From contig JAVXUO010001368.1 of NCBI GenBank assembly GCA_033065855.1, forward strand, positions 186,001-250,000: 64,000 nucleotides of DNA. Reading direction: 5' to 3'. The number at the start of each line of letters is the position of its first letter. Within the stretch, counting starts at the first letter, position 1. This document shows, piece after piece, positions 48,390 to 60,783 of the stretch. A model generated the notes under the pieces. It searched no databases. It was not told where the DNA came from and saw only the letters and a list, made by a program, of their open reading frames with translations. This stretch comes from Escallonia rubra. Taxonomy: Eukaryota; Streptophyta; Magnoliopsida; Escalloniales; Escalloniaceae. Made by a program: the position numbers and the translations under genes.

Positions 48390-48612
48390 AGGGTTTTAGT
48401 GACGGAATTTGGCTCCGTCACTAAAATTCCGTCACCTAAAAGGCTTTTAGTGACGGAATTTACTCCGTCACTAAAATTCCGTCACCTAAACTAACCAATG
48501 TTAAGAAAACAGATTTTTAGTGGCGGAATTTGGCTCCGTCACTAAAATTCCGTCACCTAAAAGACTTTTAGTGACGGAATTAGCTCCGTCACAAAAATTC
48601 CGTCACCTAAAA
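48390..48612. repeat. Left subterminal repeat array of the CACTA element
   Basis: Pairs of 'tttagtgacggaattt' and 'aaattccgtcac' recur about every 60 bases and form short palindromes. The right array is at 55690-56200. Confidence 0.9.
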
Positions 48613-48869
48613 CTAATAATTCTAATTTTAATTATTTTTTGTTTTTTTTTTAGTTTTGAAAAAATCCCCAAATGTTAAAATTAGGGCTTTTTCTTTTCGT
48701 TGAAGAAAATCCCTCCATCTCTTTGAGCTCCTCCCGCCGCCTCCTTTCTCCCCAACTTCTCACCGGCCCCCTCCCTTTCTCCCCATTCCGTCACCGCCGG
48801 CCAAGGAAGCCACATAGATGGACAACCAGCTGTAAGCCCGAAGCCACGACGAGACCGCGAGCTCGAGCC

Positions 48870-49045
48870 GCGAACGGCGAGCTGCGAACGGCGAGCTGCG
48901 AGCGGCGAACGGCGAGCTGCGAGCGGCGCACGGCGAGCTGCGAGCGGCGAACGGCGAGCTGCGAGCGGCGCACGGCGAGCTGCGAGCGGCGAACGGCGAG
49001 CTGCTAGCGGCGCACGGCGAGCTGCAACGGCGATTCAGGCGAACG
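48870..49045. repeat. 21-bp tandem repeat in the CACTA 5' leader
   Basis: Variants of 'gcgaacggcgagctgcgagc' repeat about eight times. In one frame they encode a reiterated heptad (ERRTASC). A splice donor-like AAAG|GTATGT at about 49254 and acceptors before 49720 suggest that the array lies in a leader exon rather than in a protein. Confidence 0.8.
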
Positions 49046-49719
49046 GCGAGCTGGGAGCGGCAAGCAGCTTGCGGATCTGCTGCTACGGACGGCCACCTCT
49101 GCCGACGCCGGCAGCCGCTACCGCCACACGCGGACGGAGGGCCACCTCTGCTCCATTCATCCGGTCACTCCACTCCACCGGACCACCGGCGCTAACGGCT
49201 CTGAGCTCCCAGCCGTTTTCCGTCTTCACCACCGGTGGGCGAATCGGCGACAAAGGTATGTTCCGAATTCTGAGTTCCGAATTGATTGAAGATTGATGAT
49301 TATTGAGATTATTGATTATTGATTGTGATTATTGATTATCTGAGTTTCGAATTGTGATTATTGATTGAGATTATTGAGATTATTGAGATTGTTGACGGAG
49401 GATGGGACCCAATTGGATTTAACGTGTGATTATTGAGATTGTTGACGGAGGATGTGACCAATTGGATTGAATGTGCGATTTAGTTGAATGATAGTTGAAT
49501 GGTCGGTTGAATGTGCGATTTTGTTATTGATTATCTGAGTTCCGAATTATAATTTGGTAATTAGTATCAGAGTTATATAGTGTTATTCATTGTAGGGATT
49601 GAACTAGCAGAGATATTGGAATTTTTTATCTAGGTCTATGGGTATTGTGAGCATTACTACGTTGTGGATATTATTACGAGTTATCATGTTGGTTGTAGGT
49701 TATTTCTATACAAGTAATC

Positions 49720-52700
49720 ATGTCAGTTGATAGAAGCTGGATGTCAAGAAGAATTAACGGGGGTTTACTAAGTGAGGATTTTAGACAGGGAGTGATAGAA
49801 TTCCTCAACTTTGCCTATAGCCACCTTGATTTTGTGGACAACGGTAGGATTAGATGTCCGTGTGCGAGCTGCAATCTATTGGAGTGGAAAGAGGCTGTTT
49901 ATGTTAGATTGGATCTTTACCAAAAAGGCTTTATAAATGGCTATACCTTATGGTTTCAACACGGAGAAGAAACCCCGGTGCAACAGACCGATACCTACAC
50001 TATGCAAAATGAGGGAGAGGATGAAGGCAATACGTATCGGGACATGCTAATTGATGTTGGTCAAGCTGAATTTAATCATGATGATGGATCGTCGACTGAG
50101 CCTAATGATATGGCTAAAAAATTCTATGATCTGCTCAGAGAAGCAGATGAGCCAATATGGTTTGGCTCGAAGAAGCATAGTAGGTTGTCGGCGGTAACTA
50201 GGTTATTACACTTGAAGTCTGAGAGTGGGATGAGTGAAAACGCATTTAACCTTATGGTGACTTTTATGAAGGAATTGTTGCCACAGAATGAAAAACTACC
50301 GGGTTCGTACTATGATGCAAAGAAAATGGTTATGACACTTGGTTTGGGGTATGAGAAGATACATGCGTGCAACAATGATTGTGCAATATTTTGGAACGAG
50401 TACAAGGATTTAACAAATTGTCCGGTTTGTAATCACCCAAGGTACAAACCAAACAGGGGGAAAAAGAAGAGCGTACCTTGGAAGATATTACGATACTTTC
50501 CGGTTACACCAAGACTTCAAAGGCTATATTATTCGCGGAAGACAGCCGAGCATATGAGGTATGTCGTCACTCGTCCCAAACAAAATAGTGTCATGAGTCA
50601 TCCGGCTGATGCAGAGGCATGGCAGCATTTTGATCGTATGCACCCTACTTTTGCTGAAGATGCTCGGAATGTGAGACTTGGATTGGCAACTGATGGATTC
50701 AATCCATTTGGGCACTCAAGCACGCCTTACTCTACTTGGCCAGTATTTCTTGTTCCATATAACCTTCCCCCTCACTTGTGCATGAAGCAGCCTTACATGT
50801 TTATGTCACTTCTCATTCCAGGGCCAAAAAGTCCAGGAAGGGACATAGATGTGTATTTGAGGCCGCTGATTGATGAGCTTAAGATGTTATGGGATCAGGG
50901 TGTTCCAACCTTTGATGCATCTCTCAAGGAAAACTTCCAACTGAGAGCTGCCGTGATGTGGACCATTAACGACTTTCCAGCTTTAGGGATCATGGCAGGT
51001 TGGAGCACGCATGGTAAGTTAGCTTGTCCTTGTTGCATGGACTTAAACGAGGGGTTCACCTTAAAGTACGGGGACAAGCCTTGTTTTTTCGGATGCCATA
51101 GAAAAATGTTACCCGAAGATCATCCTTTTCGAAAGCAAAAGGACAAGTTTGACAAAATAGTTGAGGGTCGTGTTATGACGGTAGACCGTTTACTTGGGGA
51201 TGAGGTGTTGGGATATGTCAATGCACTTGAGAATGTACCGCCATTTGGGAAAGGTTTTGCAGATCAGAAAATTTCAGGATTTGGGAGAACACACAATTGG
51301 AAGAAAAAAAGTATCTTTTGGGAGTTAATCTATTGGCCAACACTTCTTGTTCGACACAATTTGGATGTAATGCACGTCGAGAAGAATGTATTTGACAATA
51401 TCTTTAACACAATTATGAATGTCAAGGGAAAATCAAAGGACCACATAAAGGCAAGGAAAGATCTGCAGAGAATGGGCATACGGACCGAATTGCATCCCGT
51501 AGTGATCAATGGGAAGATTGTATTGCCAAAAGCATCTTACACATTTGATAAGGTCCAGATAGAACAAGTATGTCAATGGGTCAAAAAATTAAAGCTCCCA
51601 GATGGTTATGCAGCAAATATATCCCGTTGCTGCAATTTGTTTGATTGTAAGTTTTACGGGATGAAAAGCCATGATTGTCATGTCTTTATGGAAAGACTTC
51701 TTCCTCTTGCAATCCGTGAATTTTTGCCTAACCCAGTATGTGAAGCTTTGACCGAACTCTCCCATTTCTTTCGCGATTTGTGTTCAAAAGTCATCAAGGT
51801 AAGAGATATGAAGATACTTGAAAAAAGTATTATAGAAACAATATGCAAGCTTGAGAAGATCTTTCCACCATCATTCTTTGATTCAATGGAACACTTACCT
51901 ATTCACTTGGCGTATGAAGCTAAAGTGGGCGGACCGGTGCAGTATCGATGGATGTACCCATTTGAGAGGTACTTTTTTGTATTATTTGCTTTTGTATTAT
52001 TACCCTCTCAATTGAGTTTAATTCAGTAAAAATGTATAAAACTAGGTGTATGCTTGGATTGAAGAAAAAAGTTCGTAATAAGGCTTGCGTAGAGGGTTCA
52101 ATTGCAGAGGCCTCCATTGTTGAGGAACTTGTCAATTTTTCCTCACTTTATTTTGAATCGGACATTGAGACAAGGTTGAATCGACTGAGTCGAAATGAGG
52201 ATGGGGAACAACTCGAAGATTTAGAAGGTCAATTATCAATATTCACCCAGTCGGGTCGTCATTTTGGATCTAACTCTACTCGTTGGTTAAGTAATGAGGA
52301 GCATGATGCCGTATCATTATATGCCCTTCTTAATTGCCCGGAAGCACAAGAACTCATTGAGTAAGTAATTTTTCCTTTATGTGTATTAAGCTTATGTATA
52401 TGAGAGAGTCATAACTTATGTTATCATGTAGTGAGTTCGATAAGGAAGCAGAATTTGTCAATCCGGCAATCTCTGATAAAGAACTTGAAGAAAATCGTAA
52501 CAAGGAGTTTATTAGATGGTTCCAATTACGGGTAAGTATTGAACGTAAATTTTTTGGATGAATGATAACTTATCGCACTTAATATATGAACAATTCTTAT
52601 TTAAACTGTGTTGTAGGTTCAGCGGAATAACGAACCTGTTGATGCTCGTTTGAAAGACCTTGCTTGGGGTCCTAATAAACTCGTGTTATGTTACAAAGGT

Positions 52701-53324
52701 TTTATTGTAAATGGCTTTAGGTTTAACACAAAAGAACATGACCAAGGTAAACAAACGCAAAATAGTGGTGTTTTGGTGAAGGGGGACTGTTATAATGATG
52801 CTGCTTGTGATTTTTATGGACAACTTGACGAAATCATCGAGTTAGAGTATTCTGGCAGGGGAAATCGACTGGTTATGTTCAAATGTACATGGTTTGACAT
52901 TACGTCAAGAACCAATTTTCGTGTTAGTAGACATGGGATTGTCGACGTAAACATGAAATCAAGGCTGGCTTCAAATGACCCATTCGTCTTTGCTTTTCAA
53001 GCTTCGCAAGTGTTTTATGCAGATGCTGTTTCAAAAAGGAATATGAAATGGTCATCAGTTATTAGGACTAAGAAAGTTGAAGTTTCAGATGTACCGGATA
53101 CATACCAGGAGGATGAAGCTTCTGCTCCGTTACATGCTAGAGTAGATGAGATCGTTGACGACGTGCCTCTTCACGCAGTAGGTCAAGTTGGGGAGGAAGT
53201 AGGAGATGACGAGATCAGTGCATTGTATAATAATGATCATGAGACAAGTAGTGATGACGGAGAAGAAGATGAAGACGAAGAGGAACATGAAAATGAAGAC
53301 GAAGAAGATGAAGAGTTTGATTAA
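49720..53324 (+). CDS. CACTA transposase, TNP2 type, four exons
   Basis: This is the presumed transposase that recognises the CACTA ends and catalyses excision and insertion. Exons 49720-51968, 52046-52360, 52432-52531 and 52617-53324 use GT/AG sites and keep one frame of 1123 residues with no internal stop. Visible parts: an N-terminal transposase-associated domain (start MSVDRSWM, CPCASC near residues 46-51), a Transposase_21-type core, a DUF4218-like part spanning the exon 1/2 join (VQYRWMYPFER, then KKKVRNKACVEGSIAEA), and a DUF4216-like part in exon 4 (LAWGPNKLVLCYKGF). The tail is strongly acidic. Order and length are typical of plant En/Spm elements. Introns are short (70-86 bases). 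Confidence 0.9.
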
Positions 53325-53516
53325 ACACATTGTATTCATGATGATTGTCATGTATTTTGTGTGCACATTAGCTTGCTTTCATGTGATTCACAGTACGGTG
53401 TTTAATTTTGTATGTTAGCAACACGTTTATCGACTTGATATCTCACAGGTTTATATGCTTATATTAGTTAACTGCAGTCGAACTTTTCTTTGATGAATTG
53501 TTATGTTTTAGTCATT

Positions 53517-55348
53517 ATGCAGCGTTCCACTAGCTCTCGGGGTCGAGCACGATCTCGAGCTGTATCGACACCTATTGTTGGACCCGACCCGAGCGTCGAG
53601 CAGCCCCTTGACCCAGCTAGCCTTGGCGTGACGCAACCTGGGGAATCATCAGTTGTATCTGCAAATGCAAGTGGTATAACTATAACTTAATTACATTTCT
53701 TCCTTTGCCCTTTGTTTGTTTATCAATGTTGCATTACTTTTCTATTACATTTAACAGCTCCTCGCCGTGGCCGAGGTCCGACACGTGGTCTGTTAGGTCG
53801 ACCGGATCAACCAAAGGAAACAATAGATATTGTTGATGGAAAGTACATGCCTACTCTATAGTATTTGATATTGTTTTCTTATGATTGATTATCGAATTCT
53901 ATTGTTTTTTGGCTCCCTTACTGATATTTATGTATGTAATCATATAGCATTGAAAGTGACAAAGCAAGGACCGCAATAAGTGGTATTGTGAAATCATGCA
54001 TTAGAGGACCTTGGTCTGTGTGGTCTGATTGGAAGGATGAAGAAATTTTAAAGGAGCAGATTTGGAGTAGGTTCCTTGTAAGTTGAGTTGACGTGTTTGA
54101 TTTATAGGACTAATTATTTAATTATGTTCATGTTTCAGTCTCACTTTATAACATGCATTGTGGCAGGATTCTTTTACTTTTGTGGACTTGGCAGAGGGTA
54201 AGAGAGCTTTCTTCAAGCACGTAAAACAAAATTATCACAAGTGGTTCTGTGCAGCAAGGGCACATGCGCGTAAAAGTTCTGGGGAAGGAGCTGATTTGGA
54301 GATGTGGAAAGCCTACCCTCCTCGGTGGCTAACCCCTACTATCTGGACCTCGATGGTGGATAAATGGAAACACGAGGAGTGGGAACGCAAATCTGAGCAA
54401 GGCAAGAGTGCACGTAGCAACAGTGCATCTCATACTGGTGGTTCCGTACCACACCCTGTTCTCGAGCATAGGAAGCGTTTACAACATCCAACGATGACTA
54501 AAGCACTAGCCAAGTAGGTAGTTTACGAGGACACCCACCGTCTAAAGAATAAGCAAGGCAAGCCATATGTGACCGAAAAAGCGGAGAAAATCAGGGTAAG
54601 ATTCAAACCGTTTCACTTTATATATTAGTTAATGCGTAAGATCATTTCTGCCCTCTTCACCTGTCTAACATTCAAAGTGATATTTTTAATTGTATAATTG
54701 TCTCAACACATGTATTGCATTGTCCGTAGGATGCCTTTAAGTCTAAGGTAGAAGCTGCTCAGCCAATGAACTCGGAGAATGACGTTGAGGAATTGTGGCT
54801 CACTGTACCGGAGGTCCTTGACAAGAAAGGACGTGCAGTTGGTCTTGGAACACGCGGACCACCACCACGGGCGAGGTTGAGCAGCATAGAAGGATCATCT
54901 AGACGGGTCACAGCCACACATATTGTGACTGAGGATATGCCTGATCACTGGAAGCCACAACTGCGTATCTTCTTTGAAGAATTTATGCAAAACCATAAGG
55001 AACCAGAGGCATGTCATGTGGAGGGACATCAGGCTGAGGTACATATTCATGTATGTGTGTGTATGTGTGCGTGGAAGGGATTTTGGGTGGGTTCTATCAC
55101 CGTGGTAATGGAAATAGTGAGTTTGCTTAGATAATGACTTAAGTGTAGTCTAATTAGATTATGTGCGGGCATATATGATTCATGATTCTTCACCATATTA
55201 TTTATGATGTGAATTTTTAGTAATTGTTAGTTAAATTTATCTTTATATGATTGTGCAGCCATCCAGAAATACTGAGGAGGATGATGATGATGACAATGAT
55301 GATTTGGATGCCAATGAGGAGTATGACCTTGATGAGGATGGAAATTGA
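53517..55348 (+). pseudogene. CACTA second gene, Transposase_24 type, one in-frame stop
   Basis: The predicted exons are 53517-53673, 53758-53842, 53948-54077, 54167-54595, 54730-55038 and 55259-55348, all with GT/AG sites and matching phases. The N-terminus is Arg/Gly/Ser rich (SSRGRARSR). The middle matches the plant Ptta/En/Spm Transposase_24 pattern: a tryptophan-rich segment (GPWSVWSDWKDEE), WKHEEWERKSEQGKSARS, then SHTGG and YEDTHR. The C-terminus is acidic (EEDDDDDNDD). A TAG codon at 54515-54517 interrupts exon 4 shortly before YEDTHR. It follows the transposase gene by about 190 bases on the same strand. A TnpA-like accessory role is inferred from position. Confidence 0.75.
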
Positions 55349-55689
55349 GTGACCAACTAATCCCCTCTCTTTAATTTGAAAGGTTTAAACATCAACTTAC
55401 TTTCATGTTTAAGGATGATCGCTACTATGTGATAGTTTAGGATTTGTGTTGGACTTGGTATTTTATGTGTTTGTGAACTTGTGGAGTTTGTGTTGATGAA
55501 AATTGTGGAGGTTGATTTGGTAATGGATATTGTGTTAATGGATTTTGTGGAGATTGACGTAGTAATGGATTTTGTGAAGATTGACGTAGTAATGGATTTT
55601 GTGTGCTTGATGAGTTGATGGATTTGTTGTATACAGGTTTGAAAAAAAAATGGGATTTCAAAAAAATAGGTGGAACTATACTTCTTTTG

Positions 55690-56200
55690 TTTTATAATTT
55701 TAGCGACGATTATGATTTGTCGCTAAAAGCATAAAACATTGATAAAATACCTTTAGTGACGGAATTTTTCCGTCACCATTTATTTTAGTGACGTATTTCA
55801 TGTGACGGAATTTTTCGTCACCAATTATTTTTTGTGACGTATTTATGTGACGGAATTTTCCGTCACCAATTATTTTTAGTGACGTATTTATGTGACGGAA
55901 TTTTCCGTCACTAATTATTTTTAGTGACGTATTTATGTGACGGAATTTTCCGTCACCAATTGTTTTATACGAAATTAAAAAAAGATATTCGAAATATAAA
56001 ATACCTTTAGTGACGGAAATTTTCCGTCACTAAATGTCTCCATTCCGTCACTGAATTTAGTGACGGAATCGTTAATTCCGTCACCAGCTTTTTAGTGACG
56101 GGGGTATAGGTGACGGAAGCGTGTGACGGAATTTTCCGTCACTAAAACTTTTAGTGACGGAAATTGCGTTTTTAGTGACGGAAATTTCCGTCACTAAAAA
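55690..56200. repeat. Right subterminal repeat array of the CACTA element
   Basis: At least ten copies of 'agtgacg(g)a' and 'ttccgtcac' in both orientations, including a regular run of units of about 50 bases ('gtgacgtatttatgtgacgg') at 55790-55960. Confidence 0.9.
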
Positions 56201-57109
56201 CCTGTTTTCTTGTAGTGTCTCCCCACACCCGCACCCCCACCCCCTCCCCCCCCCCCCCCCCCCCCCCAACGCCGTCTGCCTCTTTCTCTACCCACACCCC
56301 CCGCCCCCACGCCGTCTGCCTCCCCTTTCCCCGTCACCCGCCCACCCCGTCATGCCCACAACCCCCGATCAGCGTAGTAGCAGGCCCTCCGGCGAGGCAC
56401 CGGCACCGCAAGATCGCGGTCTCACTCCCGATCTGCCTGACGCCATACTGGTCGCCACCATCACCGTCGCGACCTACCTCCATACCCCGCGCCGTCCGAG
56501 ATCACAAGCATCACCGAGCTACGTCGCGACACCGGCCTCCTCCTCCGAGATGTGCGCCACCGTGACCACCAACCAGGCAGCTCCACCACCACCATGATGG
56601 GCTTGCAATGGCCAGATCTGTCTCCTTCCCATCCAGTCTTCCTCCTTCCCTCGCCAAGGGCTTGCCGACGTGGGGGGGCAAGTCTGCCGGATGGTGGGGC
56701 GAGGGGGACTGCCGGCGACGTGGGTTTGCCAACGCGCTTGCTGGAGGCGTCTCGACAGCTTGGGTTTGCCAAGGGGCTTGCAGGCGTGGTGGGGTGGTTC
56801 TGCAAGATGGTGGGGCGAGGGGGGCTGCTGGCAGCGTGGGGCGGCGAAGGGGGGCTACCGGCGGTGACTTCAGATTTAGGGTTTAAATTGTGGAGAGAGA
56901 AAATTAGGATATCAACAGGGGTAGTATTGCCATTTTCAAAATACGTAATGACGAAAATTACACTTTTTGGACGGAATACTGACGGTTGGATAAAAGTGAT
57001 ACTTTGTTTAACGTTTTTGGTCACGTATGTTACATTTTGAAACTTTGTGTCCTCGCGTGTAATTACCCCCAAACCTCAGGGATATAGGTGTAATTAGCCC
57101 ATTATTTAA

Positions 57110-57808
57110 AGTTGGTCTTCATTGAAAGAAGAGAAAAATCAAGTTCAAAGGAAGTCAAAAAGTCTAAGTCGGAGATCGTATGGAAAATACTACCAATTAA
57201 CCAAGGGGTAGAGAACAACAGTACACGGACCAATACAAATTTAATGCATGGGAAGCACCGGAATAAATTTGTACACTAATGGGCTGAGCAAAAGAACCAA
57301 TCTCAAACATTAAAATAAGCTTGCAATACTGAATCATCTTAAGTGTAACTAGCTGGGCAACAAAGATAATGATTGGTAATGGTGATCAAGTTGTATACAA
57401 TAAGACTATGGCTATTAAGCAATGGAGCTTAATGCCTTAACTAAGTTTTAGAACCATAAAAATCATGAATCTGGTAATGAAGAAGCTTGGAATATGGACT
57501 CGGCAGATAAGGAATTAGCTGTATACAGCTGGGCAGATGGAGTTAATTGCTAGCAACAAACGGGTTCCCACTCGTACACAAACGAGAGGCCAGGGAAAAG
57601 TGATGGAATGAAACAAATCTACAGTTAACTACCGAATCACATGAATTGCGCACAAAACCTTGATTCATAACCAGAATAAGATGAGTCTAAATAACGAGAG
57701 AATAACCGATACAAATTAAATTTGAATAGATTCAATGATAGTTTGACAATTGAAGGAATTCTTTCTCAAAAGTATAGGATAGATTAGTCGAAGGCTGATT
57801 TGTATTTC
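57110..57808. other. Intergenic DNA
   Basis: AT-rich; nothing recognised. Confidence 0.45.
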
Positions 57809-57819
57809 AAAAACAGTAA

Positions 57820-57951
57820 ACCAAGGGGGTTGGTTGAGTTGGCAAGGAGGAGAATCCGTGTTCGATTCCTCCCTTACCCATATTTGCAGTTCTAGTATTT
57901 CCCTTTGGAAAATTCAAAAAAAAAAAAAAAACCATTATTAACCCAAAAAAA
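57820..57951 (+). mobile_element. tRNA-derived SINE with target duplication
   Basis: About 130 bases beginning near 'accaagggggttgg', with an A-box-like TGGTTGAGTTGG and a B-box GTTCGATTCC at pol III promoter spacing, ending in A-rich runs. The 11-bp copies aaaaacagtaa lie on both sides (57809-57819 and 57952-57962). No coding capacity; mobilised by LINE machinery. Confidence 0.75.
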
Positions 57952-57962
57952 AAAAACAGTAA

Positions 57963-59021
57963 TCTCTTACCTCTAATTGTATGATTAAATTCAAAAATTT
58001 GATCTTCTCAATCCACTTGTATCAAAAGTCCTAAAAGTTAACATAACCAAAGGTTTCGATTAGGTTCTAAAAATAAAGAAAATTCGTAAGGATCCTACTA
58101 CTAAACCTCAATTCAATGATCGAATCAAACCCTTACCTCAAAGCAATTTGTAAAATTCTAAGAAGTCTATTTCGAGGTATTTTTTGGAGGTTTTTCTGAA
58201 GTTTCTTGTGTTCCTAAAAAGTATTTATTGTACGTAAACTATGAGACTTAAAAGAAGTATGATTATATTCCTAAACAATTAAAATTACAAAATATCCATT
58301 ACGTCTCCGAAATTCTTTAGTTTAATAAATTGGTCAAACTAAAGCTTAAATTTAAATTAAGTCATCTAATCCCAAAAGTATAACCTATTTTCGTAAAGAA
58401 AATTCTAAATTACTTCTTAGGCCTGTGCAATAAGAGAAAAAATTACAAATATGCCCTTAAAGACAGAAGTAACATTTTTTTTTGTTACATATTTAAATAT
58501 TTGGTGTCTAACACAACCCGTGTCGGCCCATAATAATATGGGTACAAAATTTTGATCATGAAAAAATGTGAGTTTGGACTTACTTTATAGGAGTAGACCT
58601 CGTAAGATTGTTTCGAGACTCTTGTCTTTTTTATTTTTATATTTTGCCTAAAATGTTATTTTTATGCTTGTACTTAAATATATTTTGAGGCTTCACTGTA
58701 CTTTTCTTCATTATACTAACTAGTAGACTTATATATAATCAATATGCTTAAAAATTAAGTAAGAAAAAAGATTAAGACTAATTAGTAAACTGGGATGATA
58801 ATTTATATGCTTAAAATTAAGTAAACCAAAACCAATTTATAAGCATGGACAACTCATGGGCAGCCCTTCCCCATAAAAAATTTCATGGGTTGGACGTTGA
58901 CGGATACTATTCGGCCAGTAAATAGGTTATGTTGTGCTGGGCATGGACACAACTTTCAAAATAGTGGGTTGGGCACGGTCCGGCCCTAGGGCTTGTCCAG
59001 CCCACCCACATTACAGCCCTA
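57963..59021. other. Intergenic DNA with a hAT-like right end
   Basis: No gene is supported. Read on the minus strand from about 59016, TAGGGCTGTAATGTGGG resembles the terminus of a hAT-type family with GGGC-rich subterminal text (58930-59016). No matching left end was placed. Confidence 0.4.
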
Positions 59022-59440
59022 ATACTACTTCAAAAGATCAACTACTGCCGCATACAGTAGCTAATAAAAGGATATATACACATTGCTTAGCCTGGTGAAG
59101 TGCAATACCAAGGAGCTTCTAGTGTAATTAACTGGTGCAGGTGGCAAATAAACAGCTCTTAGTGTAGGTAACTGGTGCAGATGGCAAATAAACAAGAGCT
59201 GCTGATCCTACCATGAGCTTCATAAAAGCCACGACCACTCCTAGTTGGTGGATAAGTTTGCTAAAATTGCCTTTTGAGCAAACACTTTGGCCTCGATCAA
59301 TATGTCTTGATCCCTTGTGGCAAGCTGCACTCATCAAAATAGGAGCATATATGCATATATCACATATATAACTTGCTTCACCTCGTTACCAAGTTCCTCA
59401 ACTCCCGTCACCTATGATAAAGTTGAACTGAGATGTTTGA
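59022..59440 (-). pseudogene. Duplicated unknown gene segment, copy b
   Basis: This is the partner of 36890-37215. The minus strand has a 69-codon frame (59337-59128) containing SKLIHQLGVVVAFMKLM and VYLPSAPVTY. I do not recognise the protein. It contains an internal duplication ('gtaggtaactggtgcagatg', twice between 59125 and 59185) and an extra 75-base piece relative to copy a. Confidence 0.4.
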
Positions 59441-59700
59441 TATTATGATTATGAGCCCATAGACATGCTTGCAATATAAAAATAGCTTGAGCTAATAAAT
59501 GTATTGGAGGCTGATCGTGCTTCACTACAGTTGCCTACACGTATTTCCTTGTTATCCGTAATGACTAACCCCCCATCAGTATTGAGATTTAATTTATTCC
59601 AGCTAGCAGGATTCAAAATGAAGATGTGTAAGGTTAGGTTCTATACAATCACAAGCTGAGTTTTCAAGGTATAGTGTAATGGGCAAAGAAGAGAAGATTA
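59441..59700. other. Intergenic DNA
   Basis: Nothing recognised. Confidence 0.4.
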
Positions 59701-60120
59701 TGTTGATTACTACTGATCAGAATCTCTTGGTGTAATGAGGTTAATATTATCAGAGTGAATTGTATGGGAATTACCAAAAAATTTGTCTATCGAGTTCTGT
59801 AGGATTTGGGCTTGATGTATTGTTTGCAAGGGGAAATTTTTTTGTCGGAAGATGCACTCATTGCGGTATAACCAAATACACCATAAAAATACAAATAAAT
59901 AGGATTTGAGCAGAAATACAAATAAGGTTTGAGGTTGTTGGTTGTGTGAGCCATGCAATCAAGCACTCTTTAAAGGAAGGACTCGATATTGACGGCATGA
60001 TTCCCAGCTTAATCTCCAACCGTGCAAAAGAAATACTTCTTGCCATCACCGGCCACACACGACACTTCTAGCCTTTAAGGAAAGATCTTGGATGTCATGT
60101 CGAGGAGGCCCGAAAATAGT
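59700..60120 (-). mobile_element. LINE-derived remnant (C-terminal region)
   Basis: A minus-strand frame (59958-59710) contains FVFLWCIWLYRNECIFRQKN. The W..W..RN..F arrangement is characteristic of the region between the zinc-binding reverse-transcriptase tail and RNase H in plant LINEs and their derivatives. An overlapping frame upstream (60058-59858) covers part of the same block, suggesting at least one frameshift. No reverse-transcriptase core is nearby, so it is a fragment. Confidence 0.45.
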
Positions 60121-60289
60121 ATGTAAAAGTTAAGCTTGCTAGTGTAATAATTGATTTAATATCACCACATTTCATGCAACGAGCAAGAATTAATAAAGTT
60201 GAAGCATTTCTAGTCTTCAAAATAAATAGGATGTGCATGAAAGAATTGTATGTTTATGTGCATTGCGTCCGTCCAATAATTAACATATC

Positions 60290-60720
60290 CATATAGGTTA
60301 ATAAATTTGTAACATTTATAGATTCTAGTCTCTCTTGCTTCTTATTCTCAAACATGTACAATATGTTAAAAATAATGTCTTTAACTGATTTTTACTCATA
60401 ACTACCAAGTATACATATATGAAAAAAATGAGATTTAGGAGAGAAAATTAATAATCAAACTTTGGGTTAATACAAGATCAAGTACGAAATTCCAAAGTTG
60501 CTTGTATTACCTATAACATGCAAGTAATAAAAGCAAGGCATCATATAGGTAATAAAAGCAAGGCATATATGAGGCTATACCATTCTTCCCCCCCCCCCCC
60601 TCCTCCTCCTCCTCCTCCTCCAGCCTCCCACGCCTTATCCAGAGTTTGACCCTGTAGCCACCACCTCCATCACGTTGTCTGAGGCTAAGGCAATGTCGCC
60701 AAGGTGGTGATGGGTTTGGA
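60290..60720. repeat. Dispersed 1-kb repeat, partial copy 3
   Basis: It matches parts of 10185-10500 and 14200-14520 ('tttatagattctagtct', 'tacaagatcaagta', 'ccaccacctccatcac'), with a local 'ggtaataaaagcaaggcat' duplication near 60520-60560 and a poly-C/(CTC)n run at about 60588-60620. Confidence 0.6.
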
Positions 60721-60783
60721 ACGATCACATATGGTGATTGATTCGATGGGAGTAGTCACTGGTAATGATGGGTTTGACGTGGC

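Larger units (their letters stand above)
48376..56217 (+). mobile_element. CACTA (En/Spm) DNA transposon, 7.84 kb, near-complete
   Basis: It begins CACTACAAGAAAACAGGGTT and ends in the complement of CACTACAAGAAAACAGGTTT. The 3-bp target duplication is TCT (48373-48375, 56218-56220). Both subterminal zones (48390-48612 and 55690-56200) are arrays of 'ttttagtgacggaattt' in both orientations, the expected transposase-binding regions. It encodes a TNP2-type transposase and a second Transposase_24-type protein in the same direction. End similarity is high, suggesting a fairly recent insertion. Confidence 0.97.
48188..57100. mobile_element. MULE split by a nested CACTA transposon
   Basis: The left end GGGCAAATTACACCTATGTC and the reversed right end GGGCTAATTACACCTATATC stay similar for about 80 bases. 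The flanking 9-bp copies are aatatttaa (48179-48187) and attatttaa (57101-57109), matching at 8 of 9. Without the CACTA at 48376-56217 the element would be about 1.07 kb, like its relative at 31423-32473. Its own interior (56221-57000) is GC-rich with a poly-C run near 56250, and has no gene that I can identify. Confidence 0.85.

Noticed and set aside
56154-57072. Proline- and glycine-rich frames on both strands of the MULE interior
   Set aside because: They come from poly-C and GC-rich low-complexity DNA; unlike 31.8-32.0 kb, no captured gene could be recognised.
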